From contig JAJDOJ010000087.1 in the NCBI GenBank assembly GCA_022340215.1, positions 1-46,955 of the forward strand: a stretch of DNA of 46,955 bases, written 5' to 3'. Origin of the DNA: Gammaproteobacteria bacterium (GTDB lineage: Bacteria > Pseudomonadota > Gammaproteobacteria > JAJDOJ01). The notes beneath the pieces were generated by a model, which saw only the letters and a list, made by a program, of their open reading frames with translations, was not told the origin of the DNA and did not search any database. Below are positions 41,634 to 46,955 of this stretch, in pieces. Position 1 is the first letter of the stretch; every line of letters starts with the position of its first letter. Made by a program: the position numbers and the translations under genes.

Positions 41634-42123
41634 GGAGGCCCCCCCATGTCGTCGCTTGGTGATGACACGGGGTGCCTTGCGCGATACCCGGTTTTCCCCG
41701 GGAAACACCCCGTCTAGTCCTTCATTCTAATCCGCAACCCCGAATTTCCCTATGCGGGCAAGGTAAGCGGATCGCAAATGACCTTGTACTTCGAACCGAT
41801 GATACGCCTACTTAACCATGTCTGCCACTCGATATTTTGGATCAATGGGGTCAGACTCGATTGGTCAGAACCTCTCGCCCGCCGACCCGCCCTGGATCGG
41901 TTCATCGCTCAACCGTTGTCGCTCGGCACGCTCGTGGCCGACGCCAAAACCGATCTCCGGATCCGCTTGGGTTGGGCGAAGCTCGCCCGGGTGATCCAAC
42001 GCTCAAGCCCTGCGCTCTTTTGCCCGGGGCGCAGCCGGGTATCGAGCCCGACAACGATCCGACGAACTACAACAGAAAGGTCGTCAGAATGACGAAAAAC
42101 AGGTCTTGCAGCCCATAGACCGA

Positions 42124-42278
42124 GGCGATCTCTGTCAAATGACAGACCAGCCTGCTTGTCATTTCGGTCGGCTTCTGCGTTGTGCCCGCCGTTACATAAC
42201 CTGCTATGCGCCGGCCGGCACGCCTTGAATACGAACGAGAATCCGGCGCATTTGGTATATTGTTTTCCGGCAGTCGCC
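42124..42278. mobile_element. MITE-1 copy F (divergent short form, 155 bp)
   Basis: Reverse orientation with ends GGCGATCTCTGTCAAATGAC and TTTTCCGGCAGTCGCC, flanked by CGA and TGA. It has more changes than the other copies, so it is probably older. The 490 bp between the SQR start (41633) and this element hold no convincing gene. Confidence 0.75.
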
Positions 42279-42358
42279 TGAAGCCAACAGGGCGCCCCGG
42301 ACGAGCACGCTTACCCAGGGGGACGGCACCAAGCCTCTCCCCGGGCTTTGCAGCGCCG

Positions 42359-42949
42359 TCAGGAATCCTTTTGCGAGTGTCTGCTCTTGAGAAACAGCCA
42401 GGCGGCAACAAGCGAAGTCGGAACGATGATCATCCAGAGCGTGTATTGTTCGACGACGGCACCGACGACCGCCATGATCGCCAAAATGATTCCGATCAGG
42501 ACAAACATACGTTCGAAGTGAAGCCCGGCCAGGTAACTGGACAGGGCCAGAATGACCATTGAGACATTGGACGCGGCGTCCCGGGAAAGGATGTCGTGGC
42601 GCTCGAGCCCGAAGATGATGTACAGCGCCACCAAGGCGCCCAGCCAGTGAAACAGATGCAGATGGATTTCGGACCAGATCGAGCCATGGCGTTTTCTGGC
42701 CTGCAACCAGGCTCGCACCAGGCTGAGCACCACGTAGACCCAGAGTACAACCAACCAATATAGCGCTCCGCCCCCTTCGGTGGCTTGCGTCAAGCCCATC
42801 CCGACCAGGGCGAGCACGAGCAGGACGCAAAACAACCAGAACTGGACACCTCGACCGGACCATAAGTGTAGCTTGCTTGAGTCCGGTGCCGTGCCCGCCT
42901 TCGGCTCTGCATCGCCGTTGTCAAGCTTCTGCGTGTCTTGATCGGGCAT
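42359..42949 (-). CDS. Hypothetical membrane protein, about five helices
   Basis: The 196-residue protein has a charged cytoplasmic start (to about residue 30), then hydrophobic segments at about 36-52 (FWLFCVLLVLALVGMGL), 63-80, 100-115 (LHLFHWLGALVALYIIFG), 127-145 and 147-185 (two close helices), and a Lys/Arg end. AGAGG lies 9 bp before ATG 42949. I do not recognise a family. It sits between two MITE-1 copies with no operon partner. Confidence 0.65.
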   Translation of the reverse strand: MPDQDTQKLDNGDAEPKAGTAPDSSKLHLWSGRGVQFWLFCVLLVLALVGMGLTQATEGGGALYWLVVLWVYVVLSLVRAWLQARKRHGSIWSEIHLHLFHWLGALVALYIIFGLERHDILSRDAASNVSMVILALSSYLAGLHFERMFVLIGIILAIMAVVGAVVEQYTLWMIIVPTSLVAAWLFLKSRHSQKDS

Positions 42950-43094
42950 CGAGGATTACCTCTTTCGAGTAAAGAAAGCGCATCTTAAGCCACGATAGTC
43001 GCTGACTGTCCGCTCAGCTCCGGGGACAGTTGCTGCACATTGTGTATATCATCATCGTGTATATCATTATCGTCAACTTGCCGAATTCGGATTA

Positions 43095-43251
43095 GGCGAT
43101 AGCCGGAAAATGGCATACCAGATTGCGCCGGATTTTCGTTCGTCATCACGGCGCGACAACAGGCGCATAGTCGAATCATGTCACTGTTGTCGCAACACGG
43201 AGGACGGACGAAAAGACAAACAGGATGGTATGTCATTTGACAGAAATCGCC
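43095..43251. mobile_element. MITE-1 copy G (short form, 157 bp)
   Basis: Ends GGCGATAGCCGG and AGAAATCGCC are flanked by TTA on both sides (43092-43094 and 43252-43254), an exact 3-bp duplication. The next 14 bp lead straight into the foldback repeat at 43265. Confidence 0.86.
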
Positions 43252-43264
43252 TTAGGTGATCGTA

Positions 43265-43370
43265 GCGAGCATGATGGGAGAGCGAGATCAAACGTTCACG
43301 ATTTTGAGGCGCATAATGGGCCTACGCAACGAAAAATCGGGAGCATTTGAGCCGAGCTCCCATCAGCGCA
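43265..43370. repeat. Foldback repeat, arms of about 37 bp
   Basis: GATGGGAG (43272-43280 region) and CTCCCATC (43357-43364) are the core of two longer arms that match imperfectly through ...AGATCAAACGTTCACGATTTT and its counterpart CGAAAAATCGGGAGCATTTGA. No protein is encoded. It may be the leader or end of a lost insertion sequence. From here to 43547 nothing else is recognisable. Confidence 0.45.
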
Positions 43371-43547
43371 GTAGATTAATCCTCAGTCCGACAGGCTCCT
43401 AGCGGTCATTCCGGTCGAACGGCAACCAGGCCGGGAGCAGTGACCCCAACCTGATCCCGGGAAAATTGATCTGTTCGGCCTATCCAGACGTGCTTCCGGC
43501 TGTCCGGAGCCGATCACAGCGACTGTTGGTTCTGGTTACGGGTCTTA

Positions 43548-43704
43548 TACCCGTCACGGACAGGTTTTCACGAGAAAGTGCGTGTCATATTCGTTTCGTG
43601 GCAAGACGCGATGACGCGTAATAGCCGCTCTATTGCAAGGAATCGCAACGCTGCCACGGGACGAAGAGGGCGTGCGTGCCGGGAAAACCTGTCCGCGGCG
43701 GGTA
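43548..43704. mobile_element. MITE-2 copy b (157 bp)
   Basis: It has the same length and ends as copy a in groEL (TACCCGTCACGGACAGG and its near reverse complement), with the core in the opposite orientation. TA lies on each side (43546-43547 and 43705-43706). The two copies together define the element exactly. Confidence 0.88.
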
Positions 43705-43721
43705 TAACAACGCCCTGAAGG

Positions 43722-43934
43722 CTAACACCCATATACGCCTACCGCACAACGTCGCACCGTGCGTCGCCCCACCCCGGCAACGCTCACTGGGGTTAGTGGA
43801 CGCCCGACTCTGGCTTCGGCAGCCGGAATAAAACTGTGAACCCCTGGGATTGAAAGCCGATCTCCAACTTCGAATCCGCAAACCACGATGGTTACGAGAA
43901 TCAAGAAGATACCAACTCGGTTCGATATGCTCAT
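43722..43934 (-). CDS. Small secreted protein coupled to the DUF2092 gene
   Basis: The 70-residue product starts with a hydrophobic segment (VGIFLILVTIVVCGF), probably a signal or anchor, and ends in ARVGRPLTPVSVAGVGRRTVRRCAVGVYGC. Its ATG overlaps the TGA of the upstream DUF2092 gene (ATGA at 43931-43934), so the two are translated together. Short 'GRPLTPVSVAGVARRT' proteins like this often follow DUF2092 genes; their role is unknown. Confidence 0.72.
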   Translation of the reverse strand: MSISNRVGIFLILVTIVVCGFEVGDRLSIPGVHSFIPAAEARVGRPLTPVSVAGVGRRTVRRCAVGVYGC

Positions 43935-44767
43935 TGAGATTCCCCTGTCACGAAATGCTCCGGCAATTCGTCCGTGCCCTCAAGATCCCTCAGTTCAACC
44001 TTCCTGGCGCTGGTTGTGTTCTTGAAGCTGAAATCAACTGCCGCAACCTCATCTCCAGTCTTCCAGTCCCTGGTCTGAATGGTGTATTGCGGTCCGCCAG
44101 CAATGAGCTTGGAGGTGATAACAAACCGGCAAGGATAGGGGCGTTCCCCTTGTGCGATCCAAATCTGATAATCGACTTCTTTTTTTCGAAAAGCGAGTGA
44201 ATCGCATTCAACGCCCCCAATCACGCCGCTGCCAAGGTCCTTTACATCGACGACATCAAGCATCAGTTCATCGTAAGGATCCGGCAACAGCAAATCCGCG
44301 GCAGGGAGCGACATGTGATGCTTGGTCCTCAACGCATCGACCAAGTTTTCGACCGTGCCAGGCACATCAGTCTGTGCATAGATGTTCAAGTTCTTACCCA
44401 TCATAGTCAGCGTTTTCCCGTCAAAGTACATCTCGACATTCGCAAACCCGCCGGAGCGCGTGGCGCGGATCTTGTCAGGTCGATTGAGCGTGACGGTGCC
44501 TGAGCTTGCCAGCTCGAGTTTCTGGCCATCGGTGGTGACGACCCCGAGGGTGGTATCGTATCCGAACGAGAGCGCCTCCTGCGCCGACAGGTATTCGGAC
44601 ATGGTCTTGAGCAGCCTCTTGGCATCTGCCTCATCGGCTCTCACTCCCGCGGATGTCCCCAACACAACTATCATGGACAGCGCCAGCGCGAACATGCCGC
44701 GCCCAGAACTCTTCAATAATTTACGTGCCATCTGCTTCGTGTATCTCCCTAAACCGAGATTCCTCAT
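43931..44767 (-). CDS. DUF2092 exported protein (LolA-like fold)
   Basis: ATG 44767 has AGGGG 8 bp upstream and gives 278 residues. After a basic stretch there is a signal peptide (GMFALALSMIVVLGTSAGVRADEA). The mature part fits DUF2092: LLKTMSEYLSAQEALSFGYDTTLGVVTTDGQKLE, GTVTLNRPDKIRATRSGG, NVEMYFDGKTLTMMGKNLNIYAQ and GGPQYTIQTRDWKTGDEV. The fold is thought to be like LolA/LolB, so it may bind a lipid in the periplasm. The later Met (MARKLLKSS, 44731) is another possible start. It is followed by a coupled 70-residue secreted protein. Confidence 0.82.
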   Translation of the reverse strand: MRNLGLGRYTKQMARKLLKSSGRGMFALALSMIVVLGTSAGVRADEADAKRLLKTMSEYLSAQEALSFGYDTTLGVVTTDGQKLELASSGTVTLNRPDKIRATRSGGFANVEMYFDGKTLTMMGKNLNIYAQTDVPGTVENLVDALRTKHHMSLPAADLLLPDPYDELMLDVVDVKDLGSGVIGGVECDSLAFRKKEVDYQIWIAQGERPYPCRFVITSKLIAGGPQYTIQTRDWKTGDEVAAVDFSFKNTTSARKVELRDLEGTDELPEHFVTGESQ

Positions 44768-44885
44768 TTGGAAATCCCCTCTGCGGTAGCAGTCTAACGC
44801 GAAAATCCACCGACGTGCACTCACATTTGTCATGGGGTTGCTTTCACGTGATCTCGGTTCAACCAGCGAGTTCCGGTCAAGACTT

Positions 44886-44962
44886 GTGATAGTTCGACTT
44901 TGCGCTTGCTGTCGCGCCTTGATGACGAACGAATATCCGGCGTGATGATCACGGTTGTCCTA
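44886..44962. mobile_element. MITE-1 remnant H, abutting gltD
   Basis: The stretch TTGATGACGAACGAATATCCGGCG and the preceding GCTTGCTGTCGCGCC match the inner half of MITE-1. The terminal repeats are missing or decayed: GGTTGTCCTAA stands where CAATCGCCTAA would be. Its end overlaps the gltD stop codon (44960-44962). Confidence 0.6.
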
Positions 44963-46447
44963 AAGTCCGCGCGGCGGGCTCGGCGCGTTCGGTGTCTGCA
45001 GACTGTGCGGCAGCCGCGAGCGTCCCGTCAGCCAGGTATCGATATGCCGGGCGACGTCGCGCCCCTCGCCAATAGCCCAGACCACGATCGACTGGCCGCG
45101 GCGGGCATCGCCGGCGACGAATACACCCGGTATCCCGGTCATGCTCCGTGCATCGGTTTTCAGCGTATTGTCTTCGGTCAATGTCAACCGTGGATCGCAG
45201 AGGGGCGCGACCTCGGGGCCCTTGAAGCCGATCGCGATCAAGACCAGGTCCGCCGGGATCTCGATCCCGCTCCCGAGCAGGATCTTTTCCGTCCGCCGCC
45301 CCTCGGCATCACGCTTCCAATCCACTCGCTCGGCAATCAGCCGATCGACGCGGCCATCGCCGTCGCTGTCGACAAAGCCGGTGATGTTGATACAGAAGGC
45401 CTCGTCACCGCCTTCCTCCAGGGCATAGGTCAATCGATAAACTCGGGGCTGCTGCGGCCACGGGTTATCGGCCGGCCGCGAGTCCGGCGGGCGTGGATTG
45501 ATGCTGATCTGCAGGACGGCCTTCGCGCCCTGGCGGTGGGCGGTGGCGATACAGTCGGTCCCGGTGTCGCCACCGCCGAGCACGACCACGCGCCTGCCCC
45601 GTGCATCGATGTCGTCATCAACCGGGCGCCCCGCCTGACGTCGGTTCTCGGCGGTGAGATAGTCCATGCCGAATAAGACACCTTGCAGGGCGCGCCCCGG
45701 TACCGGCACATCGCGGTGCTCGAGCGCACCGATGGCCAGGCACACCGCGTCGAATTCCGCCTGCAGCCGCTCCAGGGTCACATCGACGCCGATATTGACC
45801 CCCGTTCGAAACGCAATGCCTTCTTGGCGCAGTTGTTCCACGCGCCGCGCGAGCATTCGTTTCTCAAACTTGAAATCGGGGATGCCGTAGACCATCAGGC
45901 CGCCGATCGCGTCGTCACGTTCGAATACCGTGACCCGATGTCCCGCGCGGTTGAGCTGCTGGGCGGCGGCCAGCCCCGCCGGCCCGCTGCCGACGACCGC
46001 CACACGCCTGCCGCTGCGCTCGGCAGGCGGCTCGGGTACGATCCAGCCGTTCCGCCAGCCGGCATCGACGACGGCCCGCTCGATGTCCTTGATCGTCACC
46101 GCATCGTCGTTGCAGGCGAGCGTGCACGCCGGCTCGCACGGCGCTGGACAGGTGTAGCCGGTGAACTCGGGAAAGTTGTTGGTGGCATGCAGGCGCGCGA
46201 GCGCTTCACGCCAGCGGCCACGATACACCAGGTCGTTCCATTCGGGGATGATATTGCCGATCGGACATCCCCCCATACAGGTCGGCACACCGCAGTCCAT
46301 GCAACGCTCGCCCTGGTTGCGCAGTGCGGCCTCGTCCCATGAAAACCGGTAGACCTGCCGATAATCGCGAATGCGCGACCGTGGATCGCGGTAGCCGATC
46401 GGCGTGCGCGCGTTCCTGAGAAACCCGTCCGGATGATTCTCCGACAT
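44960..46447 (-). CDS. gltD: Glutamate synthase (NADPH) small subunit GltD
   Basis: The 495-residue protein has two [4Fe-4S] cysteine sets (CMDCGVPTCMGGCPIGN about 49-65, and CPAPCEPACTLAC about 99-111), an FAD site VGSGPAGLAAAQQL and an NADPH site VVVLGGGDTGTDC. It passes electrons from NADPH to GltB, which makes two glutamates from glutamine and 2-oxoglutarate. It is 10 bp downstream of gltB in one operon. Its stop codon lies at the edge of a MITE remnant, so the last few residues (PSPPRGL) may be non-native. Confidence 0.96.
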   Translation of the reverse strand: MSENHPDGFLRNARTPIGYRDPRSRIRDYRQVYRFSWDEAALRNQGERCMDCGVPTCMGGCPIGNIIPEWNDLVYRGRWREALARLHATNNFPEFTGYTCPAPCEPACTLACNDDAVTIKDIERAVVDAGWRNGWIVPEPPAERSGRRVAVVGSGPAGLAAAQQLNRAGHRVTVFERDDAIGGLMVYGIPDFKFEKRMLARRVEQLRQEGIAFRTGVNIGVDVTLERLQAEFDAVCLAIGALEHRDVPVPGRALQGVLFGMDYLTAENRRQAGRPVDDDIDARGRRVVVLGGGDTGTDCIATAHRQGAKAVLQISINPRPPDSRPADNPWPQQPRVYRLTYALEEGGDEAFCINITGFVDSDGDGRVDRLIAERVDWKRDAEGRRTEKILLGSGIEIPADLVLIAIGFKGPEVAPLCDPRLTLTEDNTLKTDARSMTGIPGVFVAGDARRGQSIVVWAIGEGRDVARHIDTWLTGRSRLPHSLQTPNAPSPPRGL

Positions 46448-46457
46448 GCCCCTTACC

Positions 46458-46955
46458 TCACGCGGCCCGGCGCACCGCCGGACGCGGTGGCTTGACGCGG
46501 ATATCCCGTCCGTTCGCGAGCTGGCGTGCGATGGCCGCCGCGTAGGCCTCGGGCACCACCTTCACGAAACGCGGCACGCCCTCGTCCCAGTCATCCAGGA
46601 GTTGCGTGGCCTTCGTGCTGCCGGTGTGGCTGACATGGTTTTCCAGCATACGCCTGAGCAGTTGTCGGTCACGTGTCCCGGTCACCGGCTCAATTCGCCT
46701 GCCGTCCAGGTTGACGTAGCGCTCGGCCAGGCCCTGCTCGTCGAACAGATAGGCCTCGCCCCCGCTCATACCGGCTGCGAAGTTCTTACCGATCGGCCCC
46801 AGGATCACGACGGCCCCACCGGTCATGTATTCGCAGCCGTGATCGCCAATGCCTTCGACGACACTCAGGGCGCCGGAGTTGCGTACACAGAACCTTTCCG
46901 CCGCACGGCCGTTGAAATAGGCCTCGCCCCGGGTCGCCCCGAACAGCACTACGTT
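46458..46955 (-). CDS. gltB: Glutamate synthase large subunit GltB, C-terminal part (partial)
   Basis: The frame is open to the right edge of the window and continues beyond it. The visible 165 residues are the GXGXG beta-helix domain: GATRGEAYFNGRAAERFCVRNSG, VVEGIGDHGCEYMTGG and VVILGPIGKNFAAGMSGGEAY. A C-terminal helical tail follows (HTGSTKATQLLDDWDE...FVKVVPEAYAAAI). It belongs with gltD, which follows after 10 bp. Confidence 0.95.
   Translation of the reverse strand, partial: NVVLFGATRGEAYFNGRAAERFCVRNSGALSVVEGIGDHGCEYMTGGAVVILGPIGKNFAAGMSGGEAYLFDEQGLAERYVNLDGRRIEPVTGTRDRQLLRRMLENHVSHTGSTKATQLLDDWDEGVPRFVKVVPEAYAAAIARQLANGRDIRVKPPRPAVRRAA

Noticed and set aside
41634-42123. Possible gene or transposase remnant between the SQR-like gene and MITE copy F
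   Set aside because: Several short frames exist but none has a ribosome site or recognisable motif; a lone GGGGTCAGACTCGAT is REP-like but unpaired.
1-46955. CRISPR arrays, tRNA, rRNA and known riboswitches
   Set aside because: No regularly spaced direct repeats, no cloverleaf-like tRNA segments or rRNA stretches were recognised on either strand; a covariance-model scan would be needed to exclude small RNAs.

Overview
The window (46,955 bp, GC-rich, both ends cut inside genes) looks like a chromosomal segment of a sulfur-oxidising, CO2-fixing gammaproteobacterium of the Chromatiales/Ectothiorhodospiraceae type. The clues are a class III PHA synthase (PhaC+PhaE) whose catalytic residues fall at the Allochromatium positions, a sulfide:quinone reductase-type flavoprotein, a DAB-type inorganic carbon uptake operon and proteobacterial gltBD. 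This placement is inference; there is no rRNA or tRNA in the window.

Region 1 (1-8611, + strand) is the 3' part of a BREX phage-defence locus: the end of a probable pglX methylase half, a PIN toxin/Phd-like antitoxin pair, a Fic protein, a gene joining a Fic-antitoxin-like head to the C-terminal half of PglX, a GxxExxY gene between inverted repeats, pglZ and brxL. Stop/start overlaps couple most of these genes. pglX therefore appears to be split around a toxin-antitoxin/Fic cassette, which is the most unusual arrangement in the window.

Region 2 (8612-12590) is a graveyard: a truncated cytochrome c fragment ending at a long hairpin, a lipoprotein start, an intact groES, an internally deleted IS1595-type element, and a groEL pseudogene with no N-terminus, an internal deletion, an in-frame stop and a MITE inside it.

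Region 3 (12591-23074, - strand) holds a five-gene DAB-like operon followed by a LysR regulator. The operon encodes a NuoM-like protein, DabA, DabB (NuoL-like), a divergent NuoM/N-like protein and a second NuoM-like protein. It should couple ion flow to one-way CO2 hydration, with more antiporter-like subunits than the two-gene DAB.

Region 4 (23075-24840) has nested non-autonomous elements and a sulfotransferase gene. Region 5 (25038-30989) is the PHA island: phaC and phaE on - strand; phaA, phaB, phaR and a phasin on + strand; then a decayed phaB copy. TTGTGC-N3-GCA sites in front of phaA and the phasin gene are probable PhaR operators.

Region 6 (31086-44767) holds an AGCS symporter, an SDR/DUF2867 protein, a lipoprotein hydrolase with a CIA30 protein, a LysR/DoxX/azoreductase cluster, a small secreted PepSY protein, a sulfide:quinone reductase-like protein, a membrane protein and a DUF2092 pair. 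Region 7 (44960-46955) is gltD and the end of gltB.

Throughout, one foldback MITE family (GGCGAT...ATCGCC, TWA target duplications; short ~157 bp and long ~236 bp forms) occurs seven times plus a remnant. A second MITE family (157 bp, TA duplications) occurs twice. Several copies sit at functionally sensitive points: inside groEL, at the start codon of the SDR gene, and between the phaA operator and phaA.
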